The position numbers and the translations under genes were made by a program. From an uncultured Eubacteriales bacterium (GTDB taxonomy: Bacteria; Bacillota; Clostridia; Christensenellales; Aristaeellaceae), in assembly GCA_902765735.1 (NCBI GenBank), contig CACXBB010000013.1, positions 1-64,000 of the forward strand: a stretch of DNA of 64,000 bases, given 5' to 3'. Position 1 is the first letter of the stretch. Each line of letters starts with the position of its first letter. Below, piece after piece: positions 41,589-49,137 of the stretch. The notes under the pieces were generated by a model, which saw only the letters and a list, made by a program, of their open reading frames with translations, had not been told where the DNA came from and ran no database searches.

Positions 41589-43619
41589 ATGTCCAGGGAG
41601 CGCGCGCACCGGGAGAACACCAAGCGCCGCGTGAGGCATGAGAACATCAATCCGCAGGTGCGTCTGATCCAATTGCCCGTGATGGCGATCGTGCTGACGC
41701 TGGCGGTGGAGCTCTGCAACCGCGGGCTGGATGTGCGGCGGCTGTTTGATTTTGTGACGGGCAAGCCGCTGATGTTCCTTTTCAACGCGCTGATCGTGCT
41801 GACCACGCTGATCTTCTCGGAGCTGTTCAAGCGCCGCCGGGCGGTGCTGACCACCACCTGCATACTGTGGGTCATACTGGGCATCGTGCAGTACACGGTC
41901 ATCAAGGAGCGCACGCAGCCCTTCTGCTCGGTGGACATACTGATGCTGAAGGACGCCGTCTCGCTGATGACCATCTACTACTCCACGGCGCGGATCATAC
42001 TGATGTTCGTCGCGGGGTTCGCGGTCATCGTGCTGGAGGTGCTGCTGTTCAGCCGGTCCCGGCGCAGGAAGCGGGTGAACCGGGCGGCCTCGGCGCTGAC
42101 GTTCGTGGGCTTCGTGCTGCTGTGCGCCATGATCTCGGCGCTGTCCATACGGGCGGAGCTGCTGCCCCGGCGCTTTGACAACATGGTGGACGCCTACAAC
42201 GACTACGGCTTCCCCGTGTGCTTCTCCTTCACCTTCGGCCAGCAGGGCATCTCCAAGCCCGAGACCTACTCCAGCGAGACCATGGCGGAGATCATCAGGG
42301 ACATCGACGACGACGGGGAGATGGCCTATCCCGTGTTCGACGAGACGGACAACCTGGCCCAGCCGAACATACTGTTCGTGCAGATGGAGTCCTTCTTCGA
42401 CGTGAATACCATCATCGGCAGCAGGTACTCCGCCGACCCCACGCTCAACTTCAACCGGCTGTGCAAGAATTTCCCCAGCGGGCTTCTGTACGTGCCCACC
42501 ATCGGCGGCGGCACCGCCAACACCGAGTTCGAGGTGCTGACGGGGCTGAACCTGGACTTCTTCGGAGCGGGGGAGATCCCCTACAACACCATATTGCAGC
42601 AGACTGCCGTGGAGACCGTCAACTTCGACCTGAAGGACTACGGCTACACCGCCACCGCGCTGCACAGCAACGGCGCCACCTTTTACAGCCGCAACGTGGT
42701 GTATCCCAACCTGGGCTTCGACCGGTTCGTGTCGCTGGAGTACATGCACGACATGAAGTACAACGACCTGGGCTGGGCCAGGGACGCCCAGCTCACCGGC
42801 GAGGTGTTGCGGGCGCTCCAGTCCACCGAGGGCCGCGACGTGATGATGTGCATCACGGTGGAGTCCCACGGCAAGTACGCCGAGGAGTACACCCCCGCCG
42901 AGGGGGACATCGAGGTGCTCGCGCTGCCGGAGAAGATCCCGCTGGCGCCGTTCCAGAACTTCGTCAACCTCATCCCCGCCACCGACGAATTCTTAAGGGA
43001 CCTGGTGCACGCCATCGCGCGCTTCGACGAGCCCACCGTGATCGTGGCCTACGGGGACCACCTGCCCGCCATGGAGCTGGAAAACGACATGCTGACCACC
43101 GGCTCCATCTACGCCAGCCGCTACGTGATCTGGAACAACTACGGCAAGGTGTTCGAGGCCCCCGACCTGCAGGCCTACCGCCTGACCGCCAACCTGATGA
43201 AGCAGCTCGGCTTCAACGGCGGCGTGATCACCAAGTACCACCAGTCCGCCGACCCCTCGGAGGCCGGGGAGGAGTATCTGGACAAGCTGGAGCAGCTGCA
43301 GTACGACCTCCTCTACGGCGAGAAGCAGGCCGTCAACGGCGAGTCGCCCTACGCGCCCACCCGCATGACCATGGGCAGCGTGCCGGTGACCATCGGCGAG
43401 GCCGACCGGGAGTACGGACGGCTGCTGGTGTCCGGAGAGAACTTCACCGAGTTCTCCTCCATCATGGTGGACGATAAGCCCGTGGACACTGCCTATATCG
43501 ATCAGGACCACATCGTCGCCCGGATGGACGACCCGCTGTCCGTGGAGCGCTTCACCGTGGGCCAGGTGGCCCGGGACGGCACCGTGCTCAGCCAGACGGC
43601 ATCATTTGAGCCTGAATGA
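41589..43619 (+). CDS. LtaS-like membrane sulfatase (phosphoglycerol transferase family)
   Basis: A 676-residue alkaline-phosphatase-superfamily enzyme related to lipoteichoic acid synthase. Five or so N-terminal helices (residues 25-200) precede the outer catalytic domain. Expected catalytic features are present: ILFVQMESFFD (near 265, metal-binding Glu), GGGTANTEFE (near 306, nucleophilic Thr), ITVESHGKY (near 425) and VAYGDHLPAM (near 487). After residue 600 an extra ~75-residue beta-rich domain, perhaps IPT/TIG-like, is added. It would add phosphoglycerol or a similar group to a wall or membrane glycolipid. Confidence 0.88.
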   Translation: MSRERAHRENTKRRVRHENINPQVRLIQLPVMAIVLTLAVELCNRGLDVRRLFDFVTGKPLMFLFNALIVLTTLIFSELFKRRRAVLTTTCILWVILGIVQYTVIKERTQPFCSVDILMLKDAVSLMTIYYSTARIILMFVAGFAVIVLEVLLFSRSRRRKRVNRAASALTFVGFVLLCAMISALSIRAELLPRRFDNMVDAYNDYGFPVCFSFTFGQQGISKPETYSSETMAEIIRDIDDDGEMAYPVFDETDNLAQPNILFVQMESFFDVNTIIGSRYSADPTLNFNRLCKNFPSGLLYVPTIGGGTANTEFEVLTGLNLDFFGAGEIPYNTILQQTAVETVNFDLKDYGYTATALHSNGATFYSRNVVYPNLGFDRFVSLEYMHDMKYNDLGWARDAQLTGEVLRALQSTEGRDVMMCITVESHGKYAEEYTPAEGDIEVLALPEKIPLAPFQNFVNLIPATDEFLRDLVHAIARFDEPTVIVAYGDHLPAMELENDMLTTGSIYASRYVIWNNYGKVFEAPDLQAYRLTANLMKQLGFNGGVITKYHQSADPSEAGEEYLDKLEQLQYDLLYGEKQAVNGESPYAPTRMTMGSVPVTIGEADREYGRLLVSGENFTEFSSIMVDDKPVDTAYIDQDHIVARMDDPLSVERFTVGQVARDGTVLSQTASFEPE

Positions 43620-43642
43620 AATCGCAGCGCGATTTCATTCAG
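43612..43642. repeat. palindrome overlapping the LtaS-like stop codon
   Basis: CTGAATGAAATCGC and GCGATTTCATTCAG form a perfect 14-bp stem around AGC, with the TGA stop inside the first arm. No T-run follows. The palindrome abuts the heptamer cassette. Confidence 0.8.
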
Positions 43643-43912
43643 AGTGCAGATAACAGAGTGCAGAGTGCAGTTTTGGTTCAAATCCCTACGGGATTTGTTT
43701 GATTGAATGGCACGACATTTCGTGGCCGTCTGATTGTAACTGTTCAGCTCGGACCTGTGTTTCAGGAGGGCGATGAGGGCATCGCCCCTACAACAGCGCA
43801 ATATCCGTAGGGGCGATCTCCTGATCGCCCGCCGCACTGAACAGTAACCTCCAATCAAAGAAATCCGAAGGATTTCTACCAAAACTGCACTCTGCACTCT
43901 GTACTCTGCACT
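43641..43912. repeat. triple-nested repeat cassette
   Basis: No gene lies here. The outer layer is 7-bp arrays: AGAGTGC, AGATAAC, AGAGTGC, AGAGTGC (43641-43668) and the inverse CTGCACT, CTGCACT, CTGTACT, CTGCACT (43885-43912), with inner complementary flanks CAAATCC/GGATTTG and AATCAAAG. The second layer is ACTGTTCAG (43739-43747) and CTGAACAGT (43837-43845). The core is two opposed GTAG palindromes: 43768-43791 (GGGCGATG/CATCGCCC) and 43807-43830 (GGGCGATC/GATCGCCC). Confidence 0.9.
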
Positions 43913-43913
43913 C

Positions 43914-44330
43914 TTAAATGTCTTCCGTCGCGTAAAACGCAATCTTTCCGACGGTCTTGATGGGCTTGTCGCTCCTCGGCTCACTGGCGTCGGCGGTCTG
44001 GTAGTACAGCGCCTCGGCGCCGAGCGTGCGCCGCCCGGAGAGCACCGCGTGGGCCGCGGACAGGCTGTCGGCATCGTACCGGCTGCCGATGGGGAACTGG
44101 TGCTGCTCGTTGAGCACGGCCCCCAGTGTGTCGGAAAACCAGGGGTTGTCCACCCGGTTCATGGCCACCGTGCCGATGGCCAGCTTGGCGTCGTAGCTGT
44201 CGTTGCGGGCAAGCGCGTAGATCGTCCGCGCCAGCAGTACCGTGTCCCTGTCCTCCGTGAATCCCGACTTCGGGATCAGTATACATGCGCCCAATATCAG
44301 TATTGCGGCGATTGCGATCCATCTCTTCAT
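43914..44330 (-). CDS. SleB-like (hydrolase_2) membrane protein lacking the catalytic Glu
   Basis: The ATG at 44330, after GGGAGG, gives 138 residues. One N-terminal helix (residues 3-20) is followed by a domain like cortex hydrolase SleB/CwlJ: LLARTIYALARNDSYDAKLAIGTVAMNRV. In active members this reads AxxxxxEARGExYxGxxAVAxVxxNRV. Here the catalytic Glu position is Leu40, and the following Gly-Glu pair is Asn-Asp. Lytic activity is therefore doubtful. It may bind glycan or regulate another hydrolase. Confidence 0.75.
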   Translation of the reverse strand: MKRWIAIAAILILGACILIPKSGFTEDRDTVLLARTIYALARNDSYDAKLAIGTVAMNRVDNPWFSDTLGAVLNEQHQFPIGSRYDADSLSAAHAVLSGRRTLGAEALYYQTADASEPRSDKPIKTVGKIAFYATEDI

Positions 44331-44584
44331 AGCGGTCTGCCTCCCTCGGAGCATGATATCTGTTCCGACTAAAGAAATTATACAACCATCCGTAATATCT
44401 TTCAATGCTTCTGAAACAAATTTGAAACAAATGCCCAGATTGCCGGTTTTCATCACAATTGGCCCCGAATTTGACCGAATATTACCCCGTGTAAAATCCA
44501 AACGCAACGCGATTGTGCTTGTATATAACATTGTATTGTGATAAAATATTACTTATATATTTCAAATATGCGGAGGCTGCCGGC

Positions 44585-45115
44585 ATGGAGAATCTGAGCG
44601 CGATCATCGAGGCGATACTGTTTGTGTCCGGCGACCCGGTGCGGGTGGACGCCCTGGCCCACGCCATGAACCTGACGGTGAGCGAGCTGGAGGAGGCGCT
44701 CTCGGCGCTTAATGACCACCTGGCGCTCGAGAACCGGGGCATACAGCTCAACCGCAGCGGCGAGACGGTGTTTCTGTCCATCTGCCCCAGGTACGCCCCG
44801 CAGGTGGAGGCATTCTTGCAGCCGCTTCAGAAGCAGCCCCTGTCCCAGGCGGTGCTGGAGACGCTGTCCATCGTGGCCTACCGCCAGCCGGTCACCAAGG
44901 GGGACATCGAGGCGGTGCGCGGCGTGAAGTGCGATTACTCGGTGCAGTCGCTTTTGAACAAGGGGTTCATCGAGGAGTGCGGGCGACGGGAGACCCTCGG
45001 CCGCCCGATCCTGTACGCCACCACCGACAAGTTTTTGCAGCACTTCGGCATGGAGACCCTCGCCGACCTGCCCAATGTGGACCTTCTCAACGGCAGGGAG
45101 GAGATCGGGGTCTGA
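44585..45115 (+). CDS. scpB: segregation and condensation protein ScpB
   Basis: A 176-residue winged-helix kleisin partner that works with SMC and ScpA in chromosome condensation. ENLSAIIEAILFVSGDPV at the N-terminus, QPLSQAVLETLSIVAYRQPVTKGDIEAVRGV in the middle and the C-terminal GRPILYATTDKFLQHFG are diagnostic. The start has GGAGG nine bases upstream. scpA, usually adjacent, is not present here. Confidence 0.95.
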   Translation: MENLSAIIEAILFVSGDPVRVDALAHAMNLTVSELEEALSALNDHLALENRGIQLNRSGETVFLSICPRYAPQVEAFLQPLQKQPLSQAVLETLSIVAYRQPVTKGDIEAVRGVKCDYSVQSLLNKGFIEECGRRETLGRPILYATTDKFLQHFGMETLADLPNVDLLNGREEIGV

Positions 45116-45160
45116 TACAGGAAATTTTTGATACACACGCGCTTCTTAAATGAAAAACCC

Positions 45161-45190
45161 TTGACGGGACAAGTGCGACGCGGATATAAT
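45161..45190 (+). promoter_or_regulatory. promoter of the peptidoglycan-binding protein gene
   Basis: TTGACG and TATAAT are separated by 18 bases, 37 bases before the ATG at 45227. Confidence 0.78.
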
Positions 45191-45226
45191 ATACAATAAG
45201 ATAATATGCGGGAGGAACGAGAGAAT

Positions 45227-46522
45227 ATGAAACGGCAGTCTTCTGAACGGGCGCGCCTGCGCAAGCTGCGTTCAGTCTATCGCAAGCGCATCGCCATCTG
45301 GGCGATCGTCATGCTGATCATCGGCTTCATTCTCGGCATCGTGGCCGATCAGATGATTTTTAATAAGAAGGATAAGGCTGCGCCCGAGGTGCGGGAGATC
45401 ATGGTCACCCCCACGCCCGCCGCGGCTGACGAGGGCGGCTTTGAGGAGCCCGACATGGAGGGCTTCGTGCCGGACGAGGAGCAGCAGGAGCCGGACGACG
45501 ACATCGAGATCGACCTGGGCGACCTGGACAAGGAGATCACCTCAGACGAAGGCGACCAGGCGACGACCGGCGACCAGGAGACCACCGCGGAGCCGGAGGC
45601 CACCGACGCGCCGGAGGCCACCGCCGAGCCCGAGGAGGACTACACCATCAGCATGGAGGCGGCCACCGCCACCCCCGAGCCGACGGCCACGCCCGAGCCC
45701 ACGCCCACCCCGGAGCCCACGCCGGTGCCGGGTCCCACCACCGTGGCGGTGGTGCCCTTCGGCGAGACCTATGAGTTCACCACCCAGATCAACCCCGACG
45801 GCACCGCCCGCTTCTCCACCGAGAGCAACGACTTCGAGACACTGTCCTTCTCCCTGACGATGAAGGACTACATGCTGCCCTCCGACTTCGCCTCCAAGTG
45901 GGGCAATGTCTACAAGCTGCAGGGCACCGAGGCCGGCGCGGGCTTCGAGCTGACGCTGCACGACTACACCGGCACCGCCAGCATCGTGCCGCAGAACATC
46001 ATCAAGATCGTGCTGCAGAGCGAGTCCGGCAACACCGAGAACCCCGGCTTCCAGCTCATGGATGCCGAGATCGCGGGCCAGCCCGATGTGAGCGTCAAGT
46101 CCAACGAGCCCAAGATGCTGTGGAAGCGCTACACCTTCTCCAACGCCGGCGAGCCCATGGAGTACCTGGCCGTGACCACCTACAACAACGGCGCGGTGCA
46201 GACCATACTGTTCGAGCTGAAGTCCGACGTCGTGCCCACGCCCGATCCCGCCGATCAGTACACCACCCTGAGCCGCGGCACCAAGTCCGACGCCGTGCTC
46301 GATCTGCAAAAGCAGTTGATCGAGCTGGGCTACCTGTCCGGCAAGGCCGACGGCTCCTACGGCGAAAAGACCCAGACCGCCGTCTCCAAGGCCCAGAAGG
46401 ACTTCGGCATGGAGGAAAACGGCACCGCCACGCCCGACTTCCAGGTGCGGCTGTTCGCCGAGACCGCCAAGCCCGCGGCCACCGAGAGCCCCGAGGATTC
46501 CACGGAGGCCGACGCCAACTGA
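45227..46522 (+). CDS. membrane-anchored protein with a C-terminal peptidoglycan-binding domain
   Basis: A 431-residue protein. A basic N-terminus and one transmembrane helix (about residues 23-45) lead into an acidic, Thr/Pro/Glu-rich stalk (residues 60-175, with PTATPEPTPTPEPT). A beta-rich domain of unknown type (180-350) follows. The end is a PG_binding_1 domain (RGTKSDAVLDLQKQLIELGYL, residues 355-415). It should span from membrane to wall. The GGGAGG ribosome site fixes the start. Confidence 0.85.
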   Translation: MKRQSSERARLRKLRSVYRKRIAIWAIVMLIIGFILGIVADQMIFNKKDKAAPEVREIMVTPTPAAADEGGFEEPDMEGFVPDEEQQEPDDDIEIDLGDLDKEITSDEGDQATTGDQETTAEPEATDAPEATAEPEEDYTISMEAATATPEPTATPEPTPTPEPTPVPGPTTVAVVPFGETYEFTTQINPDGTARFSTESNDFETLSFSLTMKDYMLPSDFASKWGNVYKLQGTEAGAGFELTLHDYTGTASIVPQNIIKIVLQSESGNTENPGFQLMDAEIAGQPDVSVKSNEPKMLWKRYTFSNAGEPMEYLAVTTYNNGAVQTILFELKSDVVPTPDPADQYTTLSRGTKSDAVLDLQKQLIELGYLSGKADGSYGEKTQTAVSKAQKDFGMEENGTATPDFQVRLFAETAKPAATESPEDSTEADAN

Positions 46523-46536
46523 CCTGTATCATTTGG

Positions 46537-46586
46537 AGCATCCCCCGGGAAAGCGCTGATAACGCTTCCCGGGGGATGCTTTTTTG
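46537..46586 (+). terminator. strong intrinsic terminator
   Basis: CATCCCCCGGGAAAGCG pairs with CGCTTCCCGGGGGATG across CTGATAA, followed by six T. Confidence 0.93.
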
Positions 46587-46746
46587 GGGGTTCTTCACGG
46601 ATACTTGTGAGATACCCCCCTCATCAGTCGCGCTTCGCGCGCCAGCTTCCCCCCAGGGGGAAGCCCTCGTTCCTTGCCTTCCCCTTGAGGGGAAGGTGCC
46701 CCGGCCCGTGAGGTGTCCGCAATCCCACAAGAAAACGTGAAGAACC
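46587..46746. mobile_element. MITE-like element with ~25-bp terminal inverted repeats
   Basis: GGTTCTTCACG-N4-CTTGTG-N-GAT at the left end (46589-46613) is mirrored at the right end (46722-46746), about 158 bp in all. Inside are two hairpins of the TTCCCC/GGGGAA type. The nine bases GCTTTTTTG occur just left (46578-46586) and just right (46747-46755), as a target duplication in the terminator T-run would. It is too small to encode a protein. Confidence 0.75.
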
Positions 46747-46866
46747 GCTTTTTTGCTCTATGGGTTTAATGCGGTTTTAATGCCAGCCCGGAAGGCTTAA
46801 TGGCATATTCATGGAAAGTCGGTTACAATGATAATACCGGAAGCGAACGATCAACGGAGGCGCGAT

Positions 46867-47514
46867 ATGAAAAACGTACTATTGATCGGTCTCGGACGCT
46901 TTGGCCGACACATGGCGCAGAAGCTGCACGATCTCAACAACCAGGTGCTCGTCATCGACCGAAACGAGCGCCGGGTCCAGGACGCGATGGGCTATGTGAC
47001 CAACGCCGAGATCGCGGATGCCACCGACCCCGCGGTGATCGGGGCGCTGGGGGTCCGGGACTTTGACCTCTGCGTGGTGACCATGGGCCACGATCTGCAG
47101 GCCTCGCTGGAGATCACCGCGCTTTTGAAGAAGCACGGCGCGCCCTTCGTGCTGGCGCGAGCCTCCCGGGACGCCCACGTGCAGTTTCTGCTGGCCTGCG
47201 GCGCGGACAAGGTCATCTACCCCGAAAAGCAGATGGCTGACTGGGCGGCGGTGCGCTTCGGCAGCGACCATATCTTCGACTACATCCGGCTGTCCAGCGA
47301 GCACGCCATCTACGAGACCGACATCCCGGATTCGTGGATCGGCCATACCGTGGTGGACCTCGCGGTGCGGCAGCGCTACCACATCAACATCCTTGCCATT
47401 CGCAAGAACGGCCAGGTGCAGCCGTTGCCCGGTCCCGGTCATCAGTTCAGCCGCGACGAGTGCATCATACTGCTGGGCGGCGAGAAGGACGTGCAGAGAT
47501 TCCTGAGATTCTGA
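46867..47514 (+). CDS. TrkA/KtrA-type NAD-binding potassium channel regulator
   Basis: A 215-residue RCK protein: an N-terminal Rossmann domain (VLLIGLGRFGRHMAQKL, with Asp at the end of strand 2 in VIDRNERRV), and a C-terminal TrkA_C domain (residues 135-215). Such subunits gate KtrB/TrkH K+ channels in response to NADH, ATP or c-di-AMP. No channel gene is next to it, so its partner must be elsewhere. GGAGG lies six bases before the ATG. Confidence 0.9.
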   Translation: MKNVLLIGLGRFGRHMAQKLHDLNNQVLVIDRNERRVQDAMGYVTNAEIADATDPAVIGALGVRDFDLCVVTMGHDLQASLEITALLKKHGAPFVLARASRDAHVQFLLACGADKVIYPEKQMADWAAVRFGSDHIFDYIRLSSEHAIYETDIPDSWIGHTVVDLAVRQRYHINILAIRKNGQVQPLPGPGHQFSRDECIILLGGEKDVQRFLRF

Positions 47515-47539
47515 CGCATTACAGGAAGGTGGGCTGAAT

Positions 47540-47734
47540 ATGAAGAGCGTATGCCTCGTGATTGGCTTCGTGGCGCTGCTCGTCTACGGGGGCTGGATGA
47601 TGGAACGGCTGGACCGGTATGCCTCCGGAGACGACCGCCGGCGAAGGGGTGCCGTGAGACGGCGGAAATTAACGGGATCTGCATTGACAAGGACCTTCGC
47701 CCGCGTTATAATTAATTTGATCAAATCGAATTGA
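47540..47734 (+). CDS. small membrane protein after the TrkA-type gene
   Basis: A 64-residue frame with a good AGGAAGGTGGG site. Residues 1-30 form one helix with charged end (VCLVIGFVALLVYGGWMMERLDRY). The last ~20 codons run through the consensus promoter and operator of the next operon, so either a real shorter gene has lost its stop or the end is tolerated read-through. Co-transcription with the TrkA-type gene is likely. Function unknown. Confidence 0.55.
   Translation: MKSVCLVIGFVALLVYGGWMMERLDRYASGDDRRRRGAVRRRKLTGSALTRTFARVIINLIKSN
47684..47712 (+). promoter_or_regulatory. consensus promoter of the redox operon
   Basis: TTGACA and TATAAT, both exact, are separated by exactly 17 bases. 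It is inside the 3' end of the small membrane-protein frame. Confidence 0.92.
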
Positions 47735-47741
47735 ATCAAAT
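47715..47741 (+). promoter_or_regulatory. palindromic operator, probably for the OhrR-like regulator
   Basis: A perfect 12-bp palindrome ATTTGATCAAAT (47715-47726) overlaps the expected transcription start. Its half site ATTTGAT is repeated in inverse form (ATCAAAT) at 47735-47741. This is the kind and size of site bound by MarR/OhrR dimers, and the operon encodes one. Binding is inferred. Confidence 0.7.
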
Positions 47742-47767
47742 AAATTATGCGGATGGAGGCAATATTG

Positions 47768-48031
47768 ATGCGCTACAACTATCCCACCGAGATGACGTGC
47801 AGCCAGATGATCTCCTTTGACCTGGAGGGCAACGTGGTCTCCAACATCGCGTTTCTGGGCGGCTGCAACGGCAACCTGAAGGCCATCAGCAAGCTGGTGA
47901 ACGGCTGGACCGTGGAGAAGATCGAGGAATACCTGAAGGGCAACCTGTGCGGCAGCCGGCCCACCTCCTGCGCGGACCAGCTGGCCCGGGCCGTGCGCAA
48001 GGCCTACGACGAGTCGAAGGCGGGTGCCTGA
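47768..48031 (+). CDS. TSCPD-domain protein
   Basis: An 87-residue protein matching the small stand-alone TSCPD family (TIGR03905-like): CSQMISFDLEGNVVSNIAFLGGCNGNLKAI and GSRPTSCADQLARAV. The domain also occurs at the C-terminus of some ribonucleotide reductases and carries conserved Cys. The ATG at 47768 has GGAGG nine bases upstream; an ATG at 47747 is less well placed. First gene of the redox operon. Confidence 0.88.
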   Translation: MRYNYPTEMTCSQMISFDLEGNVVSNIAFLGGCNGNLKAISKLVNGWTVEKIEEYLKGNLCGSRPTSCADQLARAVRKAYDESKAGA

Positions 48032-48032
48032 C

Positions 48033-48449
48033 ATGGTGGTCGAGGTGCGCTATTTCAGCCGCGGCGGCAACACCCTGCGGCTGGCGGAGGCGGTGGCCGG
48101 GGCGCTGAACGTGAAGCCGCTGGGCGTCGATCAGCCCATGACCGGCCGGGCCGACGTGGTGTTTCTGTGCGCCAGCGTCTACGGCGGGCTGCCGGACCCG
48201 TCGGTGACGAACTTCGTCAAGCAGAACGCCCGGGACATCGGCAGGCTGGTGGTGTTGTCCACCTCGGCCACGGGCCGGTCCACCTACGGCAGGCTCAGGG
48301 CCGCCGCGGAGGACATGGGCGTTGCGGTCAGCGAGAACTTCTACCACTGTCCCGGGGCGTGGACGCTGTTTCACAGGGGCCGCCCCAACCGGGACGACTG
48401 CGAGCGCGCCGCCGCCTTCGCGCGGGCGATCCTGGAGCGTGAGGCATGA
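48033..48449 (+). CDS. flavodoxin-like protein
   Basis: A 138-residue flavodoxin-fold protein: VVEVRYFSRGGNTLRLAEAVA holds the FMN phosphate loop in the usual place, VVFLCASVYGGLPDP corresponds to the 60s loop, and LVVLSTSATGRS to the 90s region. The Ser/Thr-rich loop is partly replaced by Arg-Gly-Gly, so FMN binding needs proof. A GTG at 48024 is an alternative start. It overlaps the OhrR-like gene by four bases. Confidence 0.8.
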   Translation: MVVEVRYFSRGGNTLRLAEAVAGALNVKPLGVDQPMTGRADVVFLCASVYGGLPDPSVTNFVKQNARDIGRLVVLSTSATGRSTYGRLRAAAEDMGVAVSENFYHCPGAWTLFHRGRPNRDDCERAAAFARAILEREA

Positions 48450-48886
48450 ACAGCGACGGGTTTGAAGCCCTCCGGCTGGACAATCAGTTCTGCTTTCCGC
48501 TGTACGCCTGCGCGCGGGCCGTCACCCGGCGGTACAAGCCGCATCTTGACAGGATCGGCCTGACCTACACCCAGTACATCACCATGCTGGTGCTCTGGGA
48601 GCAGCGGCAGGCGACCTCCAAGGTGCTGGGCGAGAGGCTGTACCTGGACTCCGGCACGCTGACGCCGGTGCTCAAGAAGCTGGAGGAGAAGGGCCTGGTG
48701 CGCCGCGCCCGGGACGCCCACGACGAGCGCAACCTGATGGTCACCCTCACAAAGAGGGGAGAGGCCCTCCGGAGCACCGCCGCCGACATTCCCGACAGGA
48801 TGGCGGACTGCCTCCCGCTGGCGCCCGACGAGGCCGCGGCGCTGTACGCGTTGCTGCGGAAGATGCTTCGCACTGTTGAACATTAA
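48446..48886 (+). CDS. OhrR-like MarR-family peroxide-sensing repressor
   Basis: A 146-residue winged-helix regulator. LDNQFCFPLYACARAVTRRYKPHLDRIGLTY closely follows OhrR, with Cys16 at the peroxide-sensing position and a second Cys at 22. The recognition region SGTLTPVLKKLEEKGLVRR and wing DERNLMVTLT are intact. It should repress its own operon through the palindrome at 47715 and release it on oxidation by organic hydroperoxide. Confidence 0.92.
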   Translation: MNSDGFEALRLDNQFCFPLYACARAVTRRYKPHLDRIGLTYTQYITMLVLWEQRQATSKVLGERLYLDSGTLTPVLKKLEEKGLVRRARDAHDERNLMVTLTKRGEALRSTAADIPDRMADCLPLAPDEAAALYALLRKMLRTVEH

Positions 48887-48890
48887 AAGA

Positions 48891-49130
48891 GGTTGTCTCA
48901 GAACACATACAGATTCATGATACATGCGTAGGGGCGCCGATGCGGTGCCCGCCCGGGTACGAAGCGTGTCGTACGCATGGGCGGGCGGCGCATCGCCGCC
49001 CCTACGGCGTGTACACACCTGAATGATGATGCGTTCGGAGTAGGGGCGGCATTCATGCCGCCCGCGGACGCCATGAATGGCGTCCCTACGGATGGATTGC
49101 ATCGCGTGTTCGCCGTTTTGAGACAGCCCC
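48891..49130. repeat. 240-bp nested element ending in TGTCTCA/TGAGACA repeats
   Basis: The ends are GGTTGTCTCAGAAC (48891) and GTTTTGAGACAGCCCC (49115-49130), as in the element at 56116. Inside are four GTAG palindromes in alternating orientation: 48928-48950 (GGGCGCCG), 48983-49005 (GGGCGGCG/CGCCGCCC), 49040-49063 (GGGCGGC-ATTCAT-GCCGCCC) and 49066-49089 (GGACGCC/GGCGTCC). The last pair is an extra insertion relative to the shorter sibling. No coding capacity is evident. Confidence 0.9.
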
Positions 49131-49137
49131 TTTTTTA

